NCBI GenBank assembly: GCA_021464415.1
Contig: CM038470.1
Span: 9,498,394-9,562,393 of the forward strand
DNA length: 64,000 nt
DNA from: Lonicera japonica
Taxonomy: Eukaryota > Streptophyta > Magnoliopsida > Dipsacales > Caprifoliaceae
Direction: 5' to 3'
Below the pieces are notes generated by a model that was given only the letters and a program-made list of their open reading frames with translations, ran no database searches and was not told the origin of the DNA. The position numbers and the translations under genes are program-made. Positions 36,220 through 47,769 of this stretch are shown here, piece by piece; position 1 is the stretch's first letter, and every line of letters starts with the position of its first letter.

Positions 36220-37495
36220 ATGGAACCTTGGCTACACAACATTCAGATGGCAGCAACAGCAGCCACGATAGAGTCCATGATGAGAGGGAAAATGCTACTA
36301 GGATGGCCGACTGATACGGTTCTTCCTTACACCTATATTAGTTCTCCAATGAAGTGCATTTTTTGGAATTGTCGTGGTGCTGGTAGCACTGCCTTTCAAA
36401 ACACTATGACTGATCTCTGCAAAGAACACAACCCTGTGTTGATTGCTATCATGGAAACTAAAGTTCCTTTTGCTGGTATGGTAAACTTCTTTCGAAACTT
36501 AGGTTATTTTCATAATATCATAGCCGACCCTAATGGTAAAATTGGAGGTATTTGGCTAATCTGGGACCACTTAAGGGTTACCATCACCCAACACCAAGTT
36601 ACACAGCAAGTCATCCATGCTATTGTCACCCGGAATAGCTACGAAGATTGGCTCCTCTCAGCGGTTTACGATAGCCCTAATCGCGTCCTACGCAACCACC
36701 TTTGGAATAACTTGAAAGCCATTGCCAATGGGGCCAACATTCCTTTGGCTGGTAGCTGGTGATTTTAACGATCATGCTAATGTGAATGAAAAGAAAAGCT
36801 TTGCCGAATCGTCGTCTTCCACTAACAGATCTAACTTCTCAACCAACATCTAACAGTGCAACCTCATTGACCTCGGATCTAGTGGTCCTAATCTTACATG
36901 GTCTAATGGGAGAAAGGGGCTGGCCAACTCTATGTCAAATTAGATGAGCCCTAGCAAATATTGACTGGACGTTCGACTACCTGGAAGTTAGTGTTACTAA
37001 CTTGCCGAGAACCTACTCTGATCACAGCCCTATGATTCTCAACTTGGAAGGTATGAACTCTAATTTTTCTCCTAACGTTGCCAATAGACCTTTTAGATTT
37101 CTTGCTAGTTGGATGGATCATTATGATTTCAATAACCTTGTTGATAACAATTGGAATAAAACTAGGAGCTCCATGAAAACCTTAATAACTTTACGACCAA
37201 GGTTAAAGACCGGAACAAGAACACGTTTGGTAATATTTTCTATAAAAAAAGACTCAAAGCTAGGTTAAATGGCATTCAAATTGTCCAGGAGAATTGCTTC
37301 TCTCAAAACCTTGATAACCTGGAAAAAAGCCTTAGACTGGAGCTCCTTAGTGTCCTCAATCAGGAGAGTATGCTTTGGAAACAAAAATCTAGGATCAATT
37401 GGATTACGAGTGGAGACAAGAACACACGTTTTTTTCACTTGTCCACCATTATCCGTAGAAAAAGAAGTAAGATTGAAAGACTCAAAATTAAGTGG
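36220..37495 (+). pseudogene. LINE ORF2 endonuclease part, no RT
   Basis: Apurinic-endonuclease-like (EEP) domain of L1 ORF2. From about 36352: CIFWNCRGAG, IAIMETKV, GGIWLIWD; after a frameshift near 36755, VAGDFN; and near 36998 LPRTYSDHSPMIL, the conserved terminal motif. The linker RPFRFLASWMDHYDF follows and then, frameshifted, SGDKNTRFFHLS. Homology stops near 37495 before any reverse transcriptase. Multiple stops (for example near 36853 and 36943) make it a dead fragment. Confidence 0.88.
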
Positions 37496-37500
37496 ATTAA

Positions 37501-38379
37501 TCTCATTTTCTCTATTCGTTATTTTGTGCTTAAGTAGTTATGTTTGCTTATAACAAATTTCACGAATAGAGAGAGAAATTCGTTTGAATAAAAGGAAGTG
37601 GAAGCAGAAGGTGATCATTTTCCTCTCAAAAGTCAGGGGTGGGGAGGAAGGGGGAAGAGGAAGACAATGCCAGAAGCTTCTCCCTCTTTTCTTTTTGTGT
37701 GTTATTTTTTTTTTTAATTATTAATTTTTACTAACTGGAATCCATGTGATCTTTTTTTTGGGTTCTGAATACGCACAGATTGCCAAGTAGGCATTCTGTC
37801 AAAAAAAAATAAAATAAAAAAATTAGCCGGGTTAAATGAAAATTTTAAAACATATTATTTGTTGTATTTTAAGATTTATCTTGTCAAATTTTAATTTTTT
37901 TAATGAAATCACTTCTAAAAACTTCACAAATATGATTAAAATTTGATCCAAAATTTAAGGTTTGTTGTATCAACTACCCTAAATTCTTTCACACATCAAA
38001 ACGCAGAGGAGAACATATTATTTACAAAATACTCACACTGTTCCATTATCTACATTTTCCTTTCATCAGTTCAGTCAATTACTCCGCTTGACATATTGAA
38101 CAAAAGATTAATGGGAAATTTTAATTTCCACTCTATTTAGGAAATTTAGTAATTGACCTAAAGTAATGGATAATTACTAAATATATATTTTATACATATT
38201 TTTATTTTTAAAAATTAAGTAAAAGATCTTGCGTGATAATGTTTTTCCCAAAAAAATCAACAAATAATAATTTTTTTAAAAAGAAAGAGAAAAAATGTTT
38301 ACAACATATATGATTTGCTAGCATGAAAGGTTCAAAACCATAAAAAAATTAAAATTGTAACAGGTTATTGAAAAATAAG
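37501..38379. other. Intergenic DNA, no gene seen
   Basis: Starts with a short inverted repeat (TTTCTCTATTCG near 37506 and CGAATAGAGAG near 37564) just after LINE homology ends. The rest is AT-rich with nothing recognised. Confidence 0.45.
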
Positions 38380-39015
38380 GTTTATTTTAAAAAGTTTTTT
38401 TGTAAAAAAATCAATGAATAATGTTTTTGTAAATCAATGGCCTACCTTTGACCAAACTCCAAAAAGATTGCAACGTTAACTTTGCAGTAAATTTTTAAAT
38501 TGTACTTTTTATGCAGTTATGCAAAATTAAGTTTGTAATACTATCTTTTTAGCATATCATTATAAATAGGTATTTAATTGACAGAGCTCTAGAATAATTT
38601 CAACAAATTACATATTTAAAACTCATTTATTAAAAAAATACACATGATAATAGTTTCGAGATTATGCAAAGTTCAGTTTTCTAAAACATTACTATGTATT
38701 TGGGTTTATTTGACGTTGTTTTAGAATTTTACGAGTGAAACATAAGAATATACTTATTAAAAAATAAACACATCAATGCAAAAAAAAATTGCATTCAATT
38801 TTTTAGATTGCAAAGTTAAGTTTGCAAAAAAACACAATTTTGTGTAAAAGTAAAGTTTGCTCAAAATACAATTTTGGTCAAAACTCTCGTTTTAAAACAA
38901 AATTAATAAATAGGCCCTTATTTTAGAAAAATATTAAAAACTAAGTTCTTATTTTTAAAAAAAAATTATTCGCCTGATTTTTTGTGAAAAATATTGTGAC
39001 ACAAAACCCTTTTAT
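38380..39015. repeat. AT-rich dispersed repeat, copy R3 (inverted)
   Basis: Reverse-complement relative of R1 and R2. It reads through CTTTGACCAAACTCC, GCAAAATTAAGTTTGTAATAC and AATAAACACATCAATGCA in the opposite orientation. With R2 it forms a long imperfect inverted repeat with a spacer of about 430 bp. Confidence 0.65.
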
Positions 39016-39453
39016 CCCATTTCTAGAAATCGTAATGATTTTCAACTTGGATTTGTCATCTTGACCTGTATGGTTATGTTATAATTTTAATATAAATCTT
39101 ATTAGATTATATAAAAGAAATAAAAGAAACTTATTATTTGAGTTAAAAAGTTTGATATAAAATGTTAATAATTATTTTAATACTTTTTGCATTGTTTCAT
39201 TATACTTCTTTAGTTACAACTCGTATGATGTATCATTTTAATTGGAATGTTATATAGTTAAATGTAATTTTAAAATTGAGCTATATATAAAAAAATAAAT
39301 AGGAGTATTATCTGAATCTGAGATATTTGATGGGATAAGGATAATAGTATTTTAATAACGGGTATAGATAAAGGATTGGATAATAAATTTAAAAAGGGAT
39401 ACGAATAATGGATAGTGTGGTATCTCGCCCATATCCAATCCCTTTACACCCCT
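39016..39453. other. Spacer with possible hAT MITE right end
   Basis: The spacer between inverted copies R3 and R2. Near its right edge GGATTGGATAAT, CCATATCCAATCCC and TTTACACCCCTAG resemble the right end of plant hAT MITEs (TAGGGGTGTAAA). No left end was found. Confidence 0.35.
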
Positions 39454-40135
39454 AGTACAAACTTAACTTTACAATCAAAAAAAATTAATGCAAATTTGTT
39501 TTGCATGATATGTTTATATTTTTTAACAAGTATATCTCTATATTTCATTCATAAAATTTTAAAATAATATCAAATAAACACAAATGCATAGTAATATTTT
39601 AGAAAATAAGGAGTGCAAACTTAACTTTGCATAACTCCGAAGAAATTAGTATGTACATTTTATTAATAAATATATTTTGAATATGTAAATTGTTAAAATT
39701 ATTTTAAAGCATTGTCAATTAAAAAATTACTCCTAATAATATGCTAAAAAACATGTAATACAAACTTAATTTTGTATGATTTTATAAAAAAAAATACAAT
39801 TTAAAAATCTACTGCAAAGTTAACTTTACACTCTTTTTGGAGTTTGGTCAAATAATTTTATTAATAAATATGTTTTGAATATGTAATTTTTTAAAATTAT
39901 TCTAAAGTATTGTCAATTAAACACTTATTTATAATAATATGTTAAAAAGCATGTAATGCAAACTTTAATTTTGCATGATTTCATAAAAAATACAATTTAA
40001 AAATCAACTGCAAAGTTAATTTTGCACTCCTTTTGAAGTTTGGTCAAATATAAGCCCTTAATTTACAAAAATATTATTTCATGGTTCTTTTGCAAAAATC
40101 TTTTTCATACAAGCCCTATTTTTTAATATCCCGTT
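39454..40135. repeat. AT-rich dispersed repeat, copy R2, with internal duplication
   Basis: Same orientation as R1, ending TTTTTAATATCCCG. A segment of about 198 bp is duplicated within it (AATAAATAT[A/G]TTTTGAATATG near 39665 and 39863), making it longer than R1. Confidence 0.65.
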
Positions 40136-41910
40136 TTTATTGTGTTATTTTTTCTTGTATGTTTTTCTCATCTTATCCTTTTTTAACTTTTCAAATTTAA
40201 CTTTATTATTCACCTAATTATATATTTAGGTGTTGGTAAAATGTTTATCATATAGGGATGGTTTTCAATTCAAATTTTAAAAGTTTTAAATTTGAAATTT
40301 TGTAAATGTGAACTACAAGTGACAAATTCTGGCAACTATTAATTGTCCTACAATAAATATATACTAAAAAAATTTAAGTTAGCTTGTAATAAATATAAAA
40401 TATCAAACATTAAACAATAAGCTTAGAGCTTTACGAGACAAATTAGACGTAAATATTACACACAAGTAAAACTAAAAACACGGTCATATTAAAAATATCA
40501 AACATTAAAAATTGGAATATCTAAAAGACATATTAGTAGTAAATATTACATATATATAAAACAAAAAACACAGTCATTTAAAAAAGAGAAATTACACAAA
40601 TAAAACTAAAAACTCAGTTATATTAAAAAAAGATATTACACAAGTACAACGAAAAATAGAATCATATTAAAAAAGATATTACACAAGAACAACTAAAAAC
40701 ACAATTATATTAAAAAAAGAGTTACACAAGTCAAACTAAAAACTCAATCATATTAAAAAAGACATTAAACAAGTAAAATTAAAAAGACTGTCATATTAAA
40801 AGTATTAAAATGTTAAATGTAAAAGAATGTAGAGAGAGATACATTCAAAAAAGAATGAGAAGAAAGAGTTTACTAACCTTAGAATTAATGAACGTTTTAA
40901 CAATCATAATTTGTACACTAAATAGAAGATTATTGATGATCACTTGAATCATATATTGGATGATCGCAAGAACACATAAATTCATAATGGAATTTTTGTA
41001 GAACCCATATTTCGCCACGGATGCTAAACTTTAACGTTACTGATTGATAATATAAAGATGTGTTTTTTTACTACTATGTTCCTCTTTGTAATTGAGGCCT
41101 TGAGGGTATAGCCACTAGAACTTGGGGTCGATCTTTAAGTCCTTCACAGATATACAAATAACCGTTTGTAGAGAGAGTGAGAAAGATGTAACCTTTAATT
41201 CATTTGTATTGTGTGCTATTTAACTAATTTAAAAATAAATCTTAGTAGAGATATATATTTATTAATTTGTTATAAATATTTATTATTGATTGTATTAGAG
41301 CTAATGATAAATGTTGTTAGTGGGGATAAATATCTATTATTAATATATATTGCCTAAAAATGAAGGAGATAATAACTTTATCATTCAATAAGGATAATTT
41401 AGTCGTATTAATCTTAAAAAGGCTAGAATATTATTTGAAGAAAAAAAAATCGAATTTGGGCTAAAATCAAAACCATTAAGTTAAATCCTAAATATTGGAC
41501 TAGTCACTAATTTAGTAAACACAATAAATTAAAAAAGAATCTTGAGCCAAATCCTAATTTGCTTAAAAAAAAAAAATGGTTCTCAACCAACACTCTTACC
41601 GATAATTGATTTGCCTAATCAAAAGTATCATATTGCACGAAGTTTATTTGCTAATGCGTTGCCAACTGTACTTAGCGATAAAAGTTTTATATAACCGAAC
41701 CCAAGGGCTAAATGTGAGTCGTTATGGTTGGAAAATTTGCTTCACATTGCTAGCCACCAAAACACACAATAATATTGCTTGTGAGTAAATAAATAATTTG
41801 GCATTCGGGGATAAAAATATATAAAATTTGTAGTTAAGGAAATTAAATTTCTTTAACTTTTATAACCAAATCATTAAAAGATTTTATTGTTCAACTGGTA
41901 TCGTTTGTAA
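40136..41910. other. Intergenic DNA with a tandem array, no gene seen
   Basis: AT-rich. It contains the 40446-40800 tandem array listed separately. No coding sequence recognised. Confidence 0.5.
40446..40800. repeat. Degenerate tandem array, unit about 45-50 bp
   Basis: Repeated phrases of the form ATTACACAAG[T/A]A[A/C]AAC, then AAAAACxCAxTCATATTAAAAAAGA, occur seven or eight times with substitutions and small indels. Confidence 0.75.
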
Positions 41911-42666
41911 CATATATATTTTTTTTGTTGACAAATTCTTTTGTTTTTTAACATTTGCCATGAAAATAAGTGATAAGAGTCAAAACATCACTTTTACTTT
42001 TGATTATTTCACCAACTAAAAACAATTTTTTTAGTTTGTAAGAGCATCTCCAACAGTAGTGTATATTTAGGTTTTGTGTAAAATATACAAAACTTGTAAA
42101 AATTTTGAGCTCCAGCAGTCTTTTAAATTTAGCTTTTGTGTAAAATGAATGTGTAAAATACACCCCAAGTTTACACTGCCACATCCGCTTTTTCTTTTCT
42201 CAATTATTTTACAATACTTTAAAATGTGATATCTTTTAATATAAATTATATAATTTAATAAAAAATGTATATCTAAAATCTACTCATTAAGACCAACAAA
42301 TCAAGATCCATTGTTGTTATAATATTATGTATACCAAAATTCAAGAAAAAATAAAAAAAAAATTGCATAAAATAATATATAATATGCATAATTATCTAAT
42401 TGGTTCATTCAAAATTTACACAAAAGTTTTAAAATGTATCATTGGAGCATTTTTTTTTTACACTTCAAGTTTTGTGTAAAAGTGTCCTGACACATAAGAT
42501 TTACACAAAAATATTTACACAACGGTTAGAGATGCTCTAACATATATATTTTTTTTGTTGACAAATTCTTTTGTTTTTTAACATTCGCCGTGAAAATAAT
42601 TGATAATAAGAGTCAAAATATCACTTTTACTTCTGATTATTTCACCAACTAAAAACAATTTTTTTT
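41911..42666. repeat. Direct duplication of about 125 bp flanking a MITE
   Basis: 41911-42032 and 42541-42666 match with few differences (both start CATATATATTTTTTTTGTTG and run to ACCAACTAAAAACAATTTTTT). GTTTGTAA precedes the first copy and also precedes the MITE. This fits a tandem duplication with the MITE inserted at the junction. Confidence 0.85.
42042..42537. mobile_element. Tourist-like MITE (GAGCATCTCC ends)
   Basis: Terminal inverted repeats GAGCATCTCCAACAG and (right, reverse complement) GAGCATCTCTAACCG, with TAA duplications at 42039-42041 and 42538-42540. About 496 bp. GAGCATCTCCAACAG is a common plant PIF/Harbinger MITE terminus. The inner sequences TTTTGTGTAAA are repeated in both arms. 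Confidence 0.9.
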
Positions 42667-42858
42667 ATAAAAGTATTAACATCTAATTATAAGTTATATG
42701 TAATAATTCTTGTTGTTTAAACTTGATGAGATTTGACATAGACCGGTAAATTAAGGAATCAATAAATTTTTAAACCAACAACTTCTTTTATTTAATCCAA
42801 TAATTACTTTCATCATTAGCACATTCACCCGTACAGTAAGATCATTAATTTCACTAAT

Positions 42859-43931
42859 TTATACGGTTCCATTGTATGCTTTTCTCGAATGAGAAATAAA
42901 AGAAACCACTTTTTTCATTAAGTTAATAGCTTCGGTACTAATATCATACTTTGGATCCAAATAAAACCCATTTTTCTTTCCCTTACTCTTCACAATCTCC
43001 ACCACTCCTTTCCACCCACTCCTCCTCAACGCCGCCACATACCCATAATTCCCTTTCGCTACCGGGTCATCCCGGCCACAAATACCACGACACGCTTACA
43101 CCCCATCCTCCGCAAATCCGGATCCAAAGCAGGGTTAACACTTGGATCACCCAACCCGCTACTAGACGGGCAAACAAAGCTCCACAAATGACTAACCCAT
43201 TCTCTTGCCGAATCTTTAACGCCATAAATTACTTTTCTTCTTTCACCCCATTCATTGTCTAATTTTACTTTTTCACCCCACAAAAGCGGGTGAATTAAAA
43301 TAACGCCCGAAATGTTCACCCCGCCCAAATTTTCCAACCCGACCCGAATACCCATAGTGTGTGCAATATTAGCCCCCACCCCATCTCCGGCTAAGAAGAC
43401 CCGGTTGAAATTAGTGTGGTGCTTGATCCACGGGTCATGACCCGGAGCCAGACCCCTACCAGAATTAGAGTGAGAGGCGACCCATTTGAGGGCAGTCCAA
43501 GAATCGTCGTACCCGACCCGAATAGAGTGGGCCGGGGCGGATCGGTACTGGACGGATAAAATGATGGACATGGATCGGGCGGCGAGGCGGAGGGAGAATT
43601 TGTGGTACGGTAGAGAGTATGCGCTGCCGGAGCAAAAGGCGCCGCCGCCGTGGAAGTAGATGACGAGGGGGAGGTCTGTAAAGGGGATGGCGCCGAATTT
43701 TGGGAGGTAGAGTCTACCGGAAAGGCCGGTTGCCGGTTGGATTTGGATGTCTTTTGTTTGGACAAATGCTGGAGTCCACAGAAATGGGGGTGGTGCGGTT
43801 CGGGGGTTTTGTTTTCCATTGCTACATAGGAATTGATTGTCACTGTTTGTTTGGTTGTGTGCAATTGAATTTGAAGTGAGTGATATTAGGATGAAGAGAG
43901 AGGGAAATAGTTTATGGGTTTTGAATGTCAT
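42859..43931 (-). pseudogene. Second carboxylesterase-like gene, catalytic residues replaced, 1-bp frameshift
   Basis: Paralogue of the gene at 20562, opposite orientation and intronless. The N-terminus has a hydrophobic segment (LFPSLFILISLTSNSIA), so a signal peptide is likely. HGGG is intact (His94), and flanking sequence FCSGSAYSLPY matches the other copy. The nucleophile motif reads GDGVGAN: Gly184 replaces Ser. The frame runs 290 residues and stops just after VVVFVAG at 43059. Compared with the first gene, one base is missing here. Beyond it another frame continues the homology, with KGNYGYV, then GKKNGFYLDP (again Asn at the His position), to a stop at 42859-42861. Either a real recent frameshift or an assembly error. 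If real, the product lacks the last 65 or so residues. Confidence 0.85.
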
Positions 43932-43981
43932 TTTTTCTGTTTGGGGTTTTAGAGATGAATATGTTGATTGGACTTTGTCTG

Positions 43982-43989
43982 TTTATATA
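43982..43989 (-). promoter_or_regulatory. TATA box of the second carboxylesterase-like gene
   Basis: The - strand reads CTATATAAAC about 50 bp upstream of the start codon at 43931, a good plant TATA consensus at a plausible distance. Confidence 0.6.
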
Positions 43990-43999
43990 GGAAATGCAT

Positions 44000-46624
44000 T
44001 AGTGCATTGTATTTTACACAATGTATTGTACTATATATCAACAAAGTAGTTCTTTCACAGTTTTTCTTTATACAGCATTACCTTAATATAGCTTATAATC
44101 GACCATGCATGGGATAGAGAAAAGAAAAACGGAGTTCTCTTAATTCAAAGAAGGTGGAAACACTCGTTCATATTAATTTCCAACTTTATTAGCACCCTAA
44201 TTATGTGCAAGTAATTCTTCCTTAAGGATTGCTGCAAAATTGTACTCACACCACACCCACACTTGCATTAAGATAGTCTCAACTCTTAAAGTGTGATTTT
44301 GTCAACTTTCTTGAACTTGACCGTTATTATTGTCGTGTTCTTACAACAATTCTTTCATATTTTGCTCGAAGAACTTATCACTTAGCAAAACAACTTATAT
44401 AATTAACCAAATTTTGTAACTTAATGCATATGGCGAATAGATATTCATATTCGACGCGTCTAAAACAAGTCTTGTCATATACTTCGTTAGTGGCAACGAA
44501 ATAACCATACACGACAAACTAGCATGGCCAGGCCAAAATTTTCATAATAAGTTGATATGAGATTAATTTTTCTACGCATCTCTGTTCCTTTGCATTTGAT
44601 AAATGTCGATCCAGTGTGAATCAAACAAAGAGTGTGATGAGTTGGAGAGTATTCGAACATATGAATGGGTGGAGGAGGGATTGTTTCTTTAAGGAATATA
44701 ATTATTTCTTAAGCTTCTTTAATTGTACAAACCTATAACATGCTTCCACTTTCTTTCATGCCTGTAGCCACTACACATGAAAGAACACACTTCTTTGTGG
44801 CAACTCCGCTAGCTAAGGAAAATATTGAACAAACAGAAAAGGAATTAAATAATGTATAGGCCGACAAAACTTTGTAAAGCAAAAACCTTCGAATTTCAAT
44901 TGAGATCGACGTTATTTTTTGGAAATTATTACTTTTAACATTTTGTGTTAGTGACATTTGCATCATTCAAGTTTAATAACACGTAATGACGTAAGAAAAT
45001 GAGTATCACTAAAATATACATTCCGAATGTCAGTTTTCAAATATAGTCAAAACTAATTAATACTAGAGACCTATCCGACCGAGTAGGTTAATTAGAATTT
45101 TACTTTCAAGTAAATGATCCCGTTGGAAATTTGTTTGGCATTTGGATCCGATGCATGAAGATAAGGGGTGGAGCCATACTTTTTATTAAAGAGGAATTGA
45201 ACAACTTAATTTAGCACGTTCTATTTTCCTTTCAATATTGAAGAGCAGAAAAGTTAGTAAAATTAATGAGAATTAAGCTTTTGTTTGATAATAAAATAAA
45301 AATTTATATCAAAAATAATTAAATTGTGTTAAGGTCGGAAAATAAATTGAATGATGTGATGTTTTCCATCTTATACTTATTTATAAAAATAGATATCTCG
45401 CCTATATCCTACTTTATTTTTGGTGGAAAATTTTTTTCTCCTTTGTAACCAAACAAACTTTTCATAAATGGTAAGAGATAATCTCATACTCACTTTTCAA
45501 CTCCCTTTTAAATTTTTCGTGAAATTAATTGATTTTAGTATAATTTTCTTTTTTATTACCAGAAAGAGTTCAAGAGTTGCTCAACTGCCTGTTTGCGGTA
45601 GTTAATGAAAAGGCGGGAGTGATCCGTGATGATAGTCTTTACCATTTGGAAATTGGGAAGATTTTATGATCTTTGGGCTTTGGCAAGTCCAAAAGGTTAA
45701 AATATGGGCCTTAAAAGTGGACTTTTTTTTCCGAGGCATATATACTCAAGCCCTTGGTTTTGGGGGAGATTTGGGTCTTACTATTTATCTTGTAAGTGAC
45801 TCTTTTTTCTCTTTTTCTCGCATCTATTTCTTGAGAGATATGTTAGCATACCCCAAAGTTTAGATTAATTTTTAAAAACAATGCCTAAACCTCTCTCTTG
45901 TAATTATTATTATAGCGTAAAAGGCTGAGGGACTTACAATCTTGAAGTGGGATAAAAGTATAAATCACCTCAATCAAAGGTCTTACGATACGAGAAAAAA
46001 ATCTTAAAAAAGCGGAGTACATCAAATATAACACTAATAAGACATGCCCTGAAACATAAAAACACGCCCAAAAGAAGTCTTTTGAAAAGAGTATTCATCC
46101 AGCCGAAATGCCACTAAACGAGAAAATACAAATGTTCGTAACTTAGATCTTTACCCAAAGGAGCATACATACTCATATTTACTCCAATCCGAGCTGCTCG
46201 AAACATACCTTCATATTTGATAAAAAGGAAAACAAAAATTCTCACAAAAAGAAAGACAAAAACTTCAAGATCTGAAAATTTCTGAAGACACTCAAATTTA
46301 GAGGTATTATTATACATAACAATTAAGAAACTTTAAGAAAAAATTGAGATCCTCCCCTTCCCCTTGCACAGGAGGAGAAGGGGGAGAAAAGAGAGTAGGA
46401 GTGACTATAGTTTTTCTGTAGTAATTAAGAGATACGATAGTTACGTGTGTGATTTTGTATACAACTAATTTGACGAAATTGAAAAATATATAGGCCATTC
46501 ACCTATTTTATATAGAGACATACTCATAAATCACTACACTAGCTAGGAAAAAATAAAATCAAGAAGTGATTGAAGTATAAAAAATCAAATGCATATAATT
46601 TGCACGACTTTGCAAACATTATCA
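44000..46624. other. Intergenic DNA, no gene seen
   Basis: No convincing coding region, RNA gene or element boundary recognised between the carboxylesterase promoter and the HIPP gene. Confidence 0.5.
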
Positions 46625-47627
46625 TCACACGATGGAACAAGCGTTAGGATTCTCATCACTAAATGCTGCACCAGTCTGGTGCCCAAAAATGGTAGATGAA
46701 TATTGTGCAGAATTTTGATAATAAGCAGTGCTGCCGTGGCTACCATAACCATGCTTGTAATAGTTGTAAGAGGAGCCCGCCCCGTTATATGTGGCTGGAC
46801 CACTATAATGTTGTTGATGATCATGACTCTGACTGACGTGATTATTATTACGAAGCTCAGGATTGTAGGGGAATTGCCATATTTCTGCCCTTCGCCCGGT
46901 CTTCCGAACTGTCTTGACAACTTTTTTCTGGTCGGCCCATCCGGTCACGGTCACCTTTTGCATGCTCATGTCTATCTCAATATTATCCACTCCTATATAT
47001 ATATGCATGTGCAAATTAATTAATGCATGTTAAAGATAAATATAACTTAATAAAGTTTATGAATGTTCTAAGATGAATTAATAGTTAGATGTTTGGGACA
47101 TTCATATTGCATAAACAATGACAAATAAACATCAATACTACATATGAAAAAGTTATTGTCATAGTTTAAATGACTTTTACAATCTACACACTATCTTACT
47201 CGTTATAAACATTACACCATTATATTAATTCTTGCTATATTTTGCGACCCTCATCTCCAACTCAATTTAGGTAGGAAAAGTTGTGAAAAGTGTACATTAA
47301 AATCAGGCTTCACGCTAAAAATAATGAAAGAAAGGAATACATATATAGAGAGAGAAAGAAGTTGAACATCAATTCAGAAATTGTATGTTATATATATATA
47401 TACACCTTTGAGTTTTGAAAGAGCTTTCTTGATCTTGCTCTCACATCCGGGGCAGCACATGTGTACTTGCATCTCTGTTATCTACACAAACATGTACAAT
47501 TGATTGATTTAAAAAAGTTTAGTATAATATATGCATGTAAATGAGTAATTACGAATTAGCACATCATATATATGTAACATCAGTACATATATCTCAATAT
47601 ATAATATCATCAGCTTACCGTTGTCAT
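46625..47627 (-). CDS. Heavy-metal-associated isoprenylated plant protein (HIPP)
   Basis: Small metallochaperone of the HIPP family, expected to bind metal ions (Cu, Zn or Cd) and attach to membranes by a prenyl group. Three exons on the - strand: 47619-47627 (only MTT), 47406-47481 and 46625-46992. They splice with GTAAGC and GTGTAT donors and TAG acceptors, giving about 150 residues. Exon 2 carries the HMA metal site MCCPGCESKIKKAL; exon 3 completes the fold (VDNIEIDMSMQKVTVTGWAD). A Tyr/Ser/His/Gly-rich linker follows. The last four residues, CSIV, form a CaaX isoprenylation box. The start was chosen because the donor after MTT joins in phase to the family's usual N-terminus. All exons are intact. 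Confidence 0.9.
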
Positions 47628-47757
47628 CTTGGAGTATATATATTTACACTGAGCTCTATATGAAATGTTTGTTGATGGTCTCTTTAGCTAGCTCTGTTGT
47701 CTCTCAATTTGATCTTGAACTTACATGCAAAATGATGAATGAATAACAGCTGGGCCT

Positions 47758-47769
47758 CAATTTATATTG
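47758..47769 (-). promoter_or_regulatory. Candidate TATA box of HIPP
   Basis: The - strand reads CAATATAAATTG about 130 bp upstream of the HIPP start. A plausible TATA element, but other AT-rich motifs lie nearby. Confidence 0.35.

Larger units (their letters stand above)
27346..37500 (+). mobile_element. Decayed L1-type LINE, split by a copia element
   Basis: ORF1 begins at 27541, is interrupted at 27723 and resumes at 34503; ORF2 endonuclease sequence follows to about 37495. Without the 6.8-kb insertion the LINE is roughly 3.3 kb. Recognisable homology ends just after an endonuclease-to-RT linker region (SGDKNTRFFHLSTIIRRKR in the underlying frame). No reverse transcriptase domain, 3' UTR or poly(A) is seen. 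Loss of the 3' half is unusual, because LINEs are normally 5'-truncated. The left edge is estimated from the end of repeat R1; the right edge from loss of homology. Confidence 0.8.

Noticed and set aside
43391..43864. Second open frame on the - strand over the carboxylesterase paralogue
   Set aside because: Shadow frame, Ser/Pro/Thr-rich, overlapping the HGGG-containing frame; no family motifs.
44733..46498. Several 60-110-residue frames between the carboxylesterase and HIPP genes
   Set aside because: No motifs, splice context or repeat homology; lengths are within chance for AT-rich DNA.
46703..47023. Open frame on the + strand over the HIPP gene
   Set aside because: It is the antisense shadow of HIPP exon 3, which has clear family motifs and splice sites.
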